Notes: generated by a model not told the origin, from the sequence alone. Shown: positions 15,416 to 24,268, counted from the stretch's first letter. The stretch: DNA of 31,789 nucleotides from Bacillota bacterium (GCA_023460795.1 JAEWPC010000066.1:1-31789), one strand, 5' to 3'. Made by a program: numbers and translations.

Positions 15416-16414
15416 TTATCCGTTCCCGGCACCGGCGCCTACAGGTGCGGTCAACCTGCGATCGTCCTGCGCATCGCTCGCGAAATTCACCTTGTCCGAG
15501 ACGAGATAGAGCGGCCGCCCCTTCGTCTCTTCGTAGATTCTTCCGATATATTCGCCCAGCACGCCGAGCAGCGACAGCGTAATCCCGTTGAACAGCAAGC
15601 TGATCGCGATCAGCGAAGTCCAGCCGGGCGTCGTCGAATCCGTGAAGAAGTGCTGGCACAGCACGATAATCAGGTAGATAAATCCGCCCGCCGAGAGTAG
15701 GAAACCGAGTATCCCCGCGATCTTAAGCGGCTTCGTCGAGAACGACGTGATCGCGTCGAGGGACAGCCGCAGCATTTTGCGAAGCGGATATTTCGTCTCC
15801 CCGGCGAACCGCTCTTCCCGCACGTATTCCACCGAAGCTTGCTTGAAGCCCGCCCAGCTTACCATGCCTCGGATGAACCGGCTTCTCTCCCGCATTTGCG
15901 TAAGCGCGTCGCACACTTTTCGGTCCATGAGCCGGAAATCGCCCGTGTCGACCGGAATGTTCACGGACGTCATCGAACGAAGCAACCGGTAGAACATCGA
16001 GGCCGTCGTTTTCTTGAACCACGTCTCGCCTTTGCGTTCCATCCGTTTGCCGTACACGACGTCGTACCCTTCCCGCCACTTCGCGACCATATCCACGATA
16101 ATTTCCGGAGGATCCTGCAGGTCCGCGTCGATGAGCACGACCGTTCTGCCGCTCGAGTGGTCCATGCCGGCCGTTACCGCGATCTGATGCCCGAAGTTAC
16201 GCGAGAAGTCGACCAGCTTCACGGTGCGGTCCCGCGCGCAAATTTGCCGCACGATCGCCGCGGTCCGATCCCGGCTGCCGTCGTTGACGAACACGATTTC
16301 GTACGTCTCCCCGAGCGTCTGCAGCACCGTTCTCAGCCGATTATAGGTCACTTCGATGACTTCTTCCTCGTTATACATCGGTACGACGACGGAAAGGAAT
16401 ATCGGCTCCTTCAC
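15416..16414 (-). CDS. GT2 polyprenyl-phosphate glycosyltransferase (DPMS/GtrB/YkcC-like)
   Basis: This 332-residue protein has a cytosolic GT-A domain with SVVVPMYNEEEVIE at the N-terminus, FVNDGSRD, the metal-binding DADLQDPPE (DxD at 96-98) and GDFRLMDRKV. Two C-terminal membrane helices follow (about 232-254 and 268-292), then the typical GEYIGRIYEETKGRPLYLV. Such enzymes load a sugar from a nucleotide donor onto undecaprenyl phosphate for later transfer outside the membrane. The GTG at 16414 has AAGGGGG eight bases before it. The gene begins 22 bases after a GT39 gene that would use lipid-linked sugar, the same pairing as ykcB-ykcC in Bacillus. Confidence 0.92.
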   Translation of the reverse strand: MKEPIFLSVVVPMYNEEEVIEVTYNRLRTVLQTLGETYEIVFVNDGSRDRTAAIVRQICARDRTVKLVDFSRNFGHQIAVTAGMDHSSGRTVVLIDADLQDPPEIIVDMVAKWREGYDVVYGKRMERKGETWFKKTTASMFYRLLRSMTSVNIPVDTGDFRLMDRKVCDALTQMRERSRFIRGMVSWAGFKQASVEYVREERFAGETKYPLRKMLRLSLDAITSFSTKPLKIAGILGFLLSAGGFIYLIIVLCQHFFTDSTTPGWTSLIAISLLFNGITLSLLGVLGEYIGRIYEETKGRPLYLVSDKVNFASDAQDDRRLTAPVGAGAGNG

Positions 16415-16436
16415 GCGTGTAACCCCCTTCTTGTCT

Positions 16437-18260
16437 CTAGAAATCCCAGCTTGGCAACCACCTGATCGCGATATTCATCCAGTCTTTGTCGATCGTCATG
16501 CCCGTATAGACCGGATAAAACCATACGAATAAGAACGCGATAACGAACAAGCATCCATACGTAATCCATCTGCCGAAGTAGCTCCGTTCCTCCTGCCATC
16601 TGAACATCCAGACAAGGAACAAGATCAGCAGCGGTACCATCGGAAAATAATGATAGAGGAACGTCACGCTTCTCGGAGCGACGATCCACGGGACGTAGAA
16701 CGACAGGTACGCGACCGTAAGCGTCAATACGATGCGATCCCTGCGCAGCCAGCCTCGAATCCAGGCGATAATCGATAAAACCCATGAAGCGATCATCGCG
16801 GCGAGACCGCCCCACCATATCGCGGGATTCCCCATGGCGGCGATGCTCTGCTTCGTGTCCGGCGCGAGATCTTTGCCTCCGAAGTACCATACCGGACGCA
16901 GCATGAGCGGCCACGTATACCATTTGGACGAGAACGGATGCTTCTCTTTGACGCCTTTATGATAGGTATAAATGTTCTTCTGCTGCTGCCATAGATCTTT
17001 GGCGTTAACACCGTCGTCCGCTTTCGTCGCACGGAAGAAAGGGACATAGGACGCGGAGTAGATGCCGACCGGAACCGCAACGTATAGAACGATGCAGGCC
17101 ATCAACGTAAGCACGAGCTTCTGCGCGAAGCCGCGTTCCCCTTCGCTTCTCGCCTCCCGCCAGCGGCGGATAAGCGCGAGCAAGAGCAGGAAGGCTAGTC
17201 CGGCTCCGCCGTACATGTAATTCCACTTCACCGCCGCCGCGGCGCCGAAAAATACGCCGCCGAGAGCCAGCCAGCCGAGACCGCGGCCGAACTCGCCTTT
17301 GCGCCATGCCGACTCGCCGTAACGGTACATGGCATAGAACATAATGATCGTGAACGTCACGCCGATGATATCGATGTTGGCGCTGCGGGAATGCACGAGA
17401 TGGAAGCCCTCGAGCACCATCAGCGTCGTCGCGAGGACCGCGTACCGCGTTCGCTTGAACATCCCTCGAGCGACGGCGTAGAACACCGGAATCATCAGCG
17501 TGCCGAAGACGCCGGCCATGAAGCGCCAACCGTATGGCGTCATATCGAACAGCTTGACCCCGATCGACAGCAGCACTTTGCCGAGCGGCGGGTGCGTCCA
17601 CTCGTAAGGCTCCATGTCGTGCAGGAACTCGTAAGCCGTTCTTCCGTGGTAAATTTCGTCGAAATACATGCTGTTGCGATAATCCGGGCGATAAGGGGCG
17701 AGCTCCTGTTCGTCGAAGACGTTCAGCCCGCTGCCCTCCGTATCCGTTCCCGGCGTGCCGATCGGCTCTACGGCGTCGAACGGGATCGCCACGTCCGTGA
17801 TGCCTTTCGTGTAGAAAGCCGCTTCATAGAGCCGGTATCCGGTACTCTCCGTCGTAAAGCGCATGTATCTGGCCTTTACCGACTTCTCGTCCGTTTTCCA
17901 CGTAAACACGCGGTTCGTCTTATGTTCGACTTCTATGTAGGGTATCCAATTCCGACCATCTATCGACGATTCGATTCGAGTCTTGCCTTTAGCCCCCGGC
18001 CCTTCGTAAAGATTGAGCCGGTCGACGTCTCGAGGTTTGCCGAAATCCACGACGAAGCCCTCTCCCGCTTTGCTCGGCTTCCAGAATGTCTGCGGCGCCG
18101 ATCGGTCGCCCAAATCCGTGAACGTCATAATGGCGGAAATCAACGTTAGCAGCAATATCCATATTAGGTCCGTCCGCGTCCAGCGTCTGCGCTCGCGTGA
18201 CGATTCATTCCTCCGTCCGAAGTACGCGTAGCCGCTACTCGCGGTGTTCACAGCTTCCAT
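16437..18260 (-). CDS. GT39/PMT-type membrane glycosyltransferase with discoidin-like domain (YkcB-like)
   Basis: This 607-residue protein has a first membrane helix (about 30-50), then an extracytoplasmic domain of about 100 residues that looks like an F5/8 C-type (discoidin) fold: FWKPSKAGEGFVVDFGKP, RIESSIDGRNWIPY, KARYMRFTTES, YRLYEAAFYTKG. After it comes the PMT catalytic core, YFDEIYHGRTAYEFLHD with the acidic DE pair of the first loop, EWTHPPLGK, VLEGFHLVHSRSANID and about ten further membrane segments. PMT-type enzymes transfer sugar from a polyprenyl phosphate to protein or glycan outside the membrane. Its partner is probably the adjacent GT2. ATG 18260 has GAGG seven bases upstream. 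The acceptor is unknown; the discoidin-like insert may bind a glycan (inference). Confidence 0.88.
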   Translation of the reverse strand: MEAVNTASSGYAYFGRRNESSRERRRWTRTDLIWILLLTLISAIMTFTDLGDRSAPQTFWKPSKAGEGFVVDFGKPRDVDRLNLYEGPGAKGKTRIESSIDGRNWIPYIEVEHKTNRVFTWKTDEKSVKARYMRFTTESTGYRLYEAAFYTKGITDVAIPFDAVEPIGTPGTDTEGSGLNVFDEQELAPYRPDYRNSMYFDEIYHGRTAYEFLHDMEPYEWTHPPLGKVLLSIGVKLFDMTPYGWRFMAGVFGTLMIPVFYAVARGMFKRTRYAVLATTLMVLEGFHLVHSRSANIDIIGVTFTIIMFYAMYRYGESAWRKGEFGRGLGWLALGGVFFGAAAAVKWNYMYGGAGLAFLLLLALIRRWREARSEGERGFAQKLVLTLMACIVLYVAVPVGIYSASYVPFFRATKADDGVNAKDLWQQQKNIYTYHKGVKEKHPFSSKWYTWPLMLRPVWYFGGKDLAPDTKQSIAAMGNPAIWWGGLAAMIASWVLSIIAWIRGWLRRDRIVLTLTVAYLSFYVPWIVAPRSVTFLYHYFPMVPLLILFLVWMFRWQEERSYFGRWITYGCLFVIAFLFVWFYPVYTGMTIDKDWMNIAIRWLPSWDF

Positions 18261-18455
18261 GTCCGTCCTCGCTCTCTTGCAAGTAGTCTTTCCTATTGTA
18301 GTCGAAAGCGCTGTCGCCGAAAAGTACGCGTTTCAACGTTAAATCGCTTTTCTATCCGAATGACGTTAGGATCGCGCGAATTGTTGCATTGCATAGCCTG
18401 ACAACGATTTCGGCATATTAGTGTATCGTTATCAACAGACGAGGAGCCGCCTGCC

Positions 18456-19700
18456 ATGAGCTTGCATTTCGGAACGTTATATTGGCCCGAGACTTGCGCC
18501 AAGCCCGCCTCTTATCCTGCGCTGAAGGAAGATATCAAGACGCGCGTCATCATCGTCGGCGGAGGCATGTCCGGCGTTGCGTGCGGGTACGAGCTTGCTC
18601 GATGCGGCACGGAAGCGGTACTGATCGATCAAGCGCGGATCGCCGGCGGCAGCTCGGTGGCCAATACCGGAATCCTGCAATATATGAACGATAGGATGCT
18701 AGGCGATCTCATAGGCACGCTAGGCGAGCACGATGCCGTAACCTTATATCGGGCGTGCCTGCAAGCGGCCGAACGCTTGCTCGAGATCTCCCGGACATTG
18801 CCTCGCGACGTGCAAGCCCATACGCGCTGCAGCTTGTACTACGCCTCGACCCCGGCGGAAGCCGCCCCGCTCCGCCAAGAATACGAGCTGCTTCGCCGGC
18901 ATGGGTTCGGCGCGGACTGGTGGGACGCGGGCATGATTGCCGAGCGCTTCCCTTTCCGCAAAGACGCGGCCATCCTAACGCACGGAGACGCCGAGTTCAA
19001 CCCTTACTTATTCGTACACGCCCTCGCCGAAGAAGCGGTCGGGCTCGGACTATCGATCTACGAGCATACGGCGCTCGAGTCCGTCCGTCAGGCGCACGCA
19101 GGCAGCAGCGCTAGATTCGTCGTCCAGACGAGCGGCGGCACGATCGATGCCGACCACATCGTCTATGCGGTCGGCTATACGCCCGAGCAAGCCGGCGGAC
19201 GCTGGATACGAGCCAGACCGAGCCGCACTTACGCCATAGTCACGGACCCTCTAGCAAGCTTGGAAGATTGGCATGAACGCTGCTTGCTCTGGGAGACGGC
19301 CCGCCCTTATCTATACGCCAGGACGACGCCGGATCATCGCATCGTCGTCGGCGGACTGGACGAGAACCTCAGGTATCCGGTACTCTCCGCCGGGGAATTG
19401 CGCGCGCATTCGCTTCGTCTGCTGTCCGAGATGAACAAGCTGTTCCCGCGATGGAAGCCCCAGATTCGCTATGAATGGTGCGGCTCCTTCTGCGAATCGG
19501 CTGACGGTCTGCCTTGGATCGGCGAAGATCCGGATCGCCCGGGCCAGCATTACTTGCTCGGCTACGGCGGGAACGGCGCGGTGTACAGCATGCTTGGCGC
19601 CGAGGTGATCCGGGATCATCTGCTCGGCACCTACAATCCCGTATCAGCCATCGTCCGGCCGGATCGTCTCGTCGCCGTCCCCGGCGCAAACGTCACTTAG
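18456..19700 (+). CDS. FAD-dependent oxidoreductase of the DAO family (YurR/glycine-oxidase-like)
   Basis: This 414-residue protein carries the FAD/NAD-binding Rossmann motif VIIVGGGMSGVACGYELA (GGGMSG at 35-40), an acidic residue ending the next strand (LID) and a C-terminal FAD motif YLLGYGGNGAVYSMLGAEVI. The N-terminal LYWPET and SSVANTGILQY stretches resemble YurR-like and gamma-glutamylputrescine-oxidase-like amine or amino-acid oxidases. It probably oxidises an amine or imino acid; the substrate is not identifiable. GAGGAG lies 9 bases before the ATG. It is transcribed alone, divergent from the GT39 gene, and ends at a strong bidirectional terminator. Confidence 0.88.
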   Translation: MSLHFGTLYWPETCAKPASYPALKEDIKTRVIIVGGGMSGVACGYELARCGTEAVLIDQARIAGGSSVANTGILQYMNDRMLGDLIGTLGEHDAVTLYRACLQAAERLLEISRTLPRDVQAHTRCSLYYASTPAEAAPLRQEYELLRRHGFGADWWDAGMIAERFPFRKDAAILTHGDAEFNPYLFVHALAEEAVGLGLSIYEHTALESVRQAHAGSSARFVVQTSGGTIDADHIVYAVGYTPEQAGGRWIRARPSRTYAIVTDPLASLEDWHERCLLWETARPYLYARTTPDHRIVVGGLDENLRYPVLSAGELRAHSLRLLSEMNKLFPRWKPQIRYEWCGSFCESADGLPWIGEDPDRPGQHYLLGYGGNGAVYSMLGAEVIRDHLLGTYNPVSAIVRPDRLVAVPGANVT

Positions 19701-19711
19701 TCCGAAGAAAC

Positions 19712-19758
19712 GGAAGAGCTGCCTCCGCCCTTACAATAGGGGGGCAGCTCTTCCTTAT
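19712..19758. terminator. Bidirectional terminator between convergent genes
   Basis: A perfect 12-bp stem GGAAGAGCTGCC/GGCAGCTCTTCC (19712-19723 and 19743-19754) encloses a 19-base loop and is followed by TTATTT on the plus strand. It serves the oxidoreductase gene and the convergent stress-protein gene. Confidence 0.88.
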
Positions 19759-19759
19759 T

Positions 19760-20242
19760 TCATACGTCCTCCCAGCCAATGATGTCCGCTGCCCCCGCCC
19801 GCCTGAGCAAAGCTTCCGCGTTTATGCCGACTTCGGTATCCGTCACGACGACGAACCGTCCGTTCTCGATCGCTTTCGCGCAGCGGCCTGCAGCTTCGCT
19901 AGGGATGCCGATGTCGAGCAGCAGCTCCTCGCTAGACGGCTCGTTGCGGTCCGGATCGCCGACCAGCGCCACCTCGAGCCTCGCCGAGCCGTATTGCGAC
20001 AGCCCGCCCGGCTGGAAGCCCGGAATGATCAGATGCCCGCCGCCTCCGTTGTCCATGCGGGTCAGCTGCAGCTCGTAGAGCTCCTCGATTCGAATATCGC
20101 CCTCCGTCGTAAGTCTCGGGGCTCCCTCCTGATTATTCACGACGACGCGGATATCGTCTGGCTCCGCACCTGCTTCCCGCAGCAAGCGAATGGCATCCAG
20201 CACGCCTTGTTCGTTATCGAATATCGCGATGTTCTCCGTCAT
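19760..20242 (-). CDS. YflT/GSP17M-like stress protein
   Basis: From the ATG at 20242 the protein has 160 residues and begins ENIAIFDNEQGVLDAIRLLREAGAEPDDIRVVVNN, the pattern of the general stress protein 17M/YflT domain (a beta strand, a helix with an E-x-x-x-x-A-I-x-x-L spacing, then a second strand). The C-terminal part (IGIPSEAAGRCAKAIENGRFVVVTDTE) repeats the usual second half of that family. The biochemical function of the family is unknown. This start is chosen because GGAGG lies 8 bases upstream and the frame before it has no family similarity. I searched the upstream 200 bases for a sigma-B promoter and saw none that I trust. Confidence 0.75.
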   Translation of the reverse strand: MTENIAIFDNEQGVLDAIRLLREAGAEPDDIRVVVNNQEGAPRLTTEGDIRIEELYELQLTRMDNGGGGHLIIPGFQPGGLSQYGSARLEVALVGDPDRNEPSSEELLLDIGIPSEAAGRCAKAIENGRFVVVTDTEVGINAEALLRRAGAADIIGWEDV

Positions 20243-20476
20243 GTCGCACCCTCCGTCCGCTGTCTGAAGTTCCTGTAGATCATGTGTCCTTGGTATTCCC
20301 GTTGTCGCCGAATTGAATCCGAGGAAGACGCGCCGGTCTACGTTGTCCTTCCCGGAACGAAGCATAATCCATTTTGACCCCAAGTATAAATCTGTTAGCT
20401 GAACGACGACGTTGGACGAATAAGGTTGCGAGACGCTTTTCCGGGGAACACTTGAAATAACGGAGGTTGATCCCAC

Positions 20477-21520
20477 ATGAAAGCACTGTTACTCGCCGGC
20501 GGACTCGGTACAAGGCTTCGCCCCCTGACGGAACATCTTCCGAAGCCGATGGCGTTAGTCGGCAACCGCCCCTGGCTGGAGCATCTGCTGCTGAATTATA
20601 GGGAACAAGGCGTGCAAGAGTTCGTCATCGCCGTCAAACATTACCGCGAGCTCATCGAAAGCTATCTCGGCGATGGCTCTAAATACGGTGTTCGCATCGA
20701 ATACGCCGTCGAGCGCGAATTGCTCGGGACGGCCGGCGCCATTAAGAACGCGGAACATCTGCTTGGCGATCGGTTCATCGTCGTCAACGCGGATATTATT
20801 CATTCGGTCGACCTCTCTTCCGCTTTGAATTTCCATGAGCGGCACGGCGGGGCGGCAACGATCTGCCTGACCGAGGTCGAAGATCCCTCGCATTACGGCG
20901 TAGTCGAGCAGCTGGATAGCGGGGAGATCGTCCGGTTCGTAGAGAAGCCTAAGCGGGAGAATGCCCCGTCGAAGCTGATTAACGCGGGCATCTACATCCT
21001 GGAACGAAGAGCGCTCGACCTGATTCCGTACGGCAAACAGGCGTCTATCGAGAGAGAAACGTTCCCTCAGTTGATCGCGAACGGAAGCGGCGTCTACGGC
21101 CATCCGATCGGCGGTTATTGGATGGACATGGGGACGACGGAACGTTACCGCCAGCTCCACTGGGATTTGCTCGATCGCCGTTTTCCGGTCAGCTTGGACG
21201 GACAGGAGATGGACGACAAGGGGATATGGCTCGGCAACCAGGTTCGGATCGGTCAAGGCGTCTTGATCGTGCCGCCCGTCATGATCGGCGACGACGTGGT
21301 GATCGGTGACCGAGCTATTATTGGGCCCTACGCCGTAATCGGCAACGGAAGCCGAATCGGCGGACAGGTCCGCTTATCCAACTCCATCCTGTGGGATCGC
21401 TGCAAGGTGCGCGCCGGCGCGCAGCTTAACAATTGTATTTTCGGCTCCGGGATGCAGGTCGGTCCCCACATCCTTCACGAAGCCGTATGTAATCGTAATA
21501 TGGAGGTTAATCGTCAATGA
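20477..21520 (+). CDS. Sugar-1-phosphate nucleotidyltransferase (mannose-1-phosphate guanylyltransferase-like)
   Basis: This 347-residue protein has the nucleotidyltransferase signature LLAGGLGTRLRPLTEHLPKP at the N-terminus, FIVVNADIIH with the metal-binding Asp (about 106), VEKPKREN, LINAGIYILE and GGYWMDMGT. The last 100 or so residues are hexapeptide repeats of a left-handed beta helix (IGQGVLIVPPVMIGDDVVIG...). The build fits GDP-mannose or related NDP-sugar pyrophosphorylases; the exact sugar is not certain. GGAGG lies upstream of the ATG. Its stop overlaps the start of the GT4 gene by 4 bases (ATGA), so it heads an operon that probably makes and then uses the sugar nucleotide. Confidence 0.9.
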   Translation: MKALLLAGGLGTRLRPLTEHLPKPMALVGNRPWLEHLLLNYREQGVQEFVIAVKHYRELIESYLGDGSKYGVRIEYAVERELLGTAGAIKNAEHLLGDRFIVVNADIIHSVDLSSALNFHERHGGAATICLTEVEDPSHYGVVEQLDSGEIVRFVEKPKRENAPSKLINAGIYILERRALDLIPYGKQASIERETFPQLIANGSGVYGHPIGGYWMDMGTTERYRQLHWDLLDRRFPVSLDGQEMDDKGIWLGNQVRIGQGVLIVPPVMIGDDVVIGDRAIIGPYAVIGNGSRIGGQVRLSNSILWDRCKVRAGAQLNNCIFGSGMQVGPHILHEAVCNRNMEVNRQ

Positions 21521-22698
21521 ACGCCCAATATCCGCTTATCGCCTACGTTAGTACTTACGTTCCGAAAAAATGCGGTCTAGCTACTTACACGCACCATCTG
21601 CGGGAGGCCGTCTCCAAAGTCAAAGGAGGCTCGCTTCCCGATCCCGTCGTCGCGATGTGCAACCCGGAGGAGCTGCAGAACTATCGGGAGCCCTGGATGC
21701 ATCCTCTCGTCAAGATGAACTTAAGCGACTATCGCGACATCGCCGACTTTATTAACGACAGCGCCGCCGAGGTCGTGTCGCTTCAGCATGAGTTCGGTAT
21801 ATTCGGCGGGGAGGCCGGCCATTACGCGATCGAATTGATCCGCAGGCTGAAGAAACCCGTCGTCACGACTTTCCATACGGTATTCGAACAGCCCGTTGCT
21901 CCTTACTCGGACGTGCAGAAGCAAATCGCGCATTGGAGCAATCATCTGATCGTGATGAATCGCAAAGGGATCGGCTATTTGCAAGACAGCTTCGAGATCG
22001 CTCCCGATAAAATATCGTTCATCCCCCACGGCGCGCCGGTTCTCGGCAGCGTCGATCGCGCGCGGGTACGCAGGGATAACGGTTGGGACAATCGCCAAGT
22101 CATGTTCACGTTCGGCCTTCTTGGACGCAGCAAGGGAATCGAGCTCGTGCTGCAGGCTATGGAGAGCGCGGTCCGCGAAGTTCCCGATCTGCTGTACGTC
22201 ATCGCGGGACAGACCCATCCCGAAGTCCGCAAGCACGAAGGCGAAGCTTACCGGGACGAGCTCGTAAGGCTCATCCACCGGCTCGGACTCAGCAAGCACG
22301 TGCAATGGATCGATCGTTACGTGCCGGAGGACGAGCTCGTCTCGATGATCGCGGCTTGCGATCTATACGTGACGCCTTATCCCGGTCTGGCTCAAATCAC
22401 GAGCGGCACGCTCGCGTATGCCGCGGGCTTAGGTCGTCCGATCTTGTCTACGCCTTATGTATATGCAAGAGATTTGGTTCAAGGACATGAAGAGATGTTG
22501 CTTCCGTTCGGGGATTCGGATCAGTGGGGGCAGAAGCTAATCGAGCTGTTTACGACGCCGGGCATGCTCGCGGAATGGGAACGCGTCATGTCGGAAATCG
22601 GACTAGGGATGCATTGGCCGCAAGTGGGGGCGCAGCATTTGCGGTTGTTCGGACAGCTCGCCGATCGTCAATCGAGAGGAATCGCGGATGTCGTCTAA
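21517..22698 (+). CDS. GT4-family glycosyltransferase
   Basis: This 393-residue GT-B enzyme starts IAYVSTYVPKKCGLATYTHHL (donor-independent N-terminal half), has SLQHEFGIFGGEAGHYA near residue 88, and in the C-terminal half shows FGLLGRSKGIELVLQAM and TSGTLAYAAGLGRPILSTPY, the nucleotide-sugar binding region of GT4 enzymes. It is probably a cytosolic retaining transferase. It is coupled by a 4-base overlap to the nucleotidyltransferase upstream and by an 11-base overlap to the next gene. GGAGG lies 9 bases before the ATG. The product glycan is not known. Confidence 0.9.
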   Translation: MNAQYPLIAYVSTYVPKKCGLATYTHHLREAVSKVKGGSLPDPVVAMCNPEELQNYREPWMHPLVKMNLSDYRDIADFINDSAAEVVSLQHEFGIFGGEAGHYAIELIRRLKKPVVTTFHTVFEQPVAPYSDVQKQIAHWSNHLIVMNRKGIGYLQDSFEIAPDKISFIPHGAPVLGSVDRARVRRDNGWDNRQVMFTFGLLGRSKGIELVLQAMESAVREVPDLLYVIAGQTHPEVRKHEGEAYRDELVRLIHRLGLSKHVQWIDRYVPEDELVSMIAACDLYVTPYPGLAQITSGTLAYAAGLGRPILSTPYVYARDLVQGHEEMLLPFGDSDQWGQKLIELFTTPGMLAEWERVMSEIGLGMHWPQVGAQHLRLFGQLADRQSRGIADVV

Positions 22699-23851
22699 GC
22701 TTCGTTCGCTGTTACGGCCGGATCATCGCCCTTCGTTCGTCCACTTGCGCCGATTGACGGACGACACCGGATTGCTGGAGCATGCTTTGGGGAGAATCCC
22801 TCGCCGCAAGGAGGGCTATACCGCCGACGACAACGCCCGCGCGTTATGGACGGTGACGGAATGGCTGGCTGGCGACGACAAGCATATTCACGCGAGCGAG
22901 CGATCCGAGCTTGAACGGCTTGCGGACATCTACATCGCTTATCTGCTCTGGAGCCAGAACGACAACGGTTGGATTCATAACAATATCGCTTACGATCGGA
23001 CCCCCGAGCAGGAGGAGCGCTCCCACGATTGCCAAGGCCGTGCGATCTGGGCTTGCGCCGACGCTTGGGTGCGGCTGTCGCAAACGTCGCGCGAGACGGC
23101 CAAGGCGATCGTCGCGCGCGCGATGCCAACGCTGGGCAGCATCGATTCGCATAGGGGACAAGCGTTCGCGATGGCCGCCTGCGCGCATTTGCTCGAAGCG
23201 TCGGATCGCGGCTTGATCGCGCTGCCGGGCGACATTCGCTTAGAGCTGCTGTACCATATGGATCGGTACGAGGGCGTGCTCGTGCGCGCGTTCGACCATT
23301 TCAACGACGGACGGTGGAGATGGTTCGAGCCCGCCATGACTTACGGCAACGGCGTCCTGCCGTGGGCCATGCTTCGTACGTACCGTTATACCCGCCGCTC
23401 AGGAACGCTTACGGCGGGGCTCGAGAGCTTGGCTTTCCTACTGGAGACGATGCTGTCCGAGGAAGGTTGGCTCCGCCCGATCGGCAACGAGAGCTGGTGC
23501 ACGCGGGATCGTTCGAGCCGCTGGGATCAGCAGCCGTTGGAGGTGTTCAAGCTCGCGCTGGCGCTCTCGGAAGTCGCGGCGATTCTACAGCCGGCGGACA
23601 AGGACGAGCGGGGCGTGATCGTCGGCAATTTCGCGGCGGGGGGTCTTCCGAGCGGCATTGCCGATCACCGCGCGGTTCGCGATCTTTGCCGGGATTGGTT
23701 TTACGGCCGCAACGACCTCCACTCCCCGCTCGTCGACGCATCCGACGGAAGCTGTTGCGACGGGCTCACGCGCTTAGGCCCGAACATGAACTGCGGCGCG
23801 GAATCGACGATCTCCTACTTAATGACGATGGCGATCTGCAGAGATCGATAA
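22688..23851 (+). CDS. (alpha/alpha)6-barrel-like glycan-active protein, family uncertain
   Basis: This 387-residue protein is helical, with repeated Trp/Asp/Glu-rich segments typical of (alpha/alpha)6 toroid enzymes: GYTADDNARALWTV near residue 38, NDNGWIHNNIAYDRTPEQEE near 92, DGRWRWFEPAMTYGNGVLPWAML near 207, and a strongly conserved-looking end, GRNDLHSPLVDASDGSCCDGL then GPNMNCGAESTISYL. I do not recognise a named family with certainty; proteins like it occur beside GT4 enzymes and GDP-mannose pyrophosphorylases. A glycosidase, phosphorylase or transferase role is inference. It overlaps the GT4 gene by 11 bases, has AGAGGA before its ATG, and is followed by a terminator. Confidence 0.82.
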   Translation: MSSKLRSLLRPDHRPSFVHLRRLTDDTGLLEHALGRIPRRKEGYTADDNARALWTVTEWLAGDDKHIHASERSELERLADIYIAYLLWSQNDNGWIHNNIAYDRTPEQEERSHDCQGRAIWACADAWVRLSQTSRETAKAIVARAMPTLGSIDSHRGQAFAMAACAHLLEASDRGLIALPGDIRLELLYHMDRYEGVLVRAFDHFNDGRWRWFEPAMTYGNGVLPWAMLRTYRYTRRSGTLTAGLESLAFLLETMLSEEGWLRPIGNESWCTRDRSSRWDQQPLEVFKLALALSEVAAILQPADKDERGVIVGNFAAGGLPSGIADHRAVRDLCRDWFYGRNDLHSPLVDASDGSCCDGLTRLGPNMNCGAESTISYLMTMAICRDR

Positions 23852-23854
23852 TGG

Positions 23855-23900
23855 AAAGGCGTCCCTCCTTCATCATCAAGATGAGGGCGGGACGCCTTTT
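23855..23900 (+). terminator. Terminator of the nucleotidyltransferase-GT4 operon
   Basis: AAAGGCGTCCC pairs with GGGACGCCTTT around a 23-base loop and ends in TTTT, four bases after the stop codon. Confidence 0.88.
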
Positions 23901-23933
23901 ATGGTATCTCTTCAAGCCTATGAAGCTTCGTTC

Positions 23934-24262
23934 CATTAGCGTTGCCAGACAACGTTATCTCGCCGCATTCAGCTACATCGTCGCATTAACATTACCGCGC
24001 AACGTTACTTCCCCGCACTCATGTTACATCGTTACATTAGCGTTGCCACATAACGTTACTACATTGCATTCCCGCCACATCGTCGCATTAGCGTTACCAC
24101 GCAACGTTACTTCTCCGCTCTCCAGCTACATCGTCGCATTAGCGTTACCACATAACGTTACTTCGCCGCATTCATGTTACATTGTCGCATTAGCTTTGCC
24201 ACGCAACGTTACTTCACCGCATTCAGCTACATCGTCGCATTAGCATTGCCGCGCAACGTTAA
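23934..24262 (-). repeat. Tandem array C: 50-51 bp repeats, about 6.5 copies
   Basis: An AACGTT box recurs at 23951, 24001, 24052, 24103, 24154, 24205 and 24255, giving periods of 50, 51, 51, 51, 51 and 50. The plus-strand unit reads CGCATTAGCGTTACCAC, AACGTTACTTC, CCGCATTCAGCTACATCGT with point differences between copies. The array begins 33 bases after the operon terminator and ends 6 bases before the pseudouridine synthase stop, so it would be the 3' untranslated region of that gene. The unit's minus-strand form (GAAGTAACGTTATGTGGTAA...) matches the array A form in 26 of 37 hand-aligned columns. A plus-strand frame through it reads a 17-residue repeat but has no support as a gene. Confidence 0.95.
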
Positions 24263-24268
24263 TGTGCT

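Noticed and set aside
20243..20476. Sigma-B promoter for the YflT-like gene
   Set aside because: Only a poor GGGAAT -10-like element was found, without a convincing GTTT-type -35 at the right distance.
20243..20476. Longer 238-residue version of the YflT-like protein
   Set aside because: The extra 78 residues have no family similarity and the GGAGG ribosome site points to the ATG at 20242.
23314..24243. Plus-strand frame of 309 codons crossing array C
   Set aside because: It overlaps the well-supported third gene of the glycan operon in another frame and then reads through a terminator and the repeat array.
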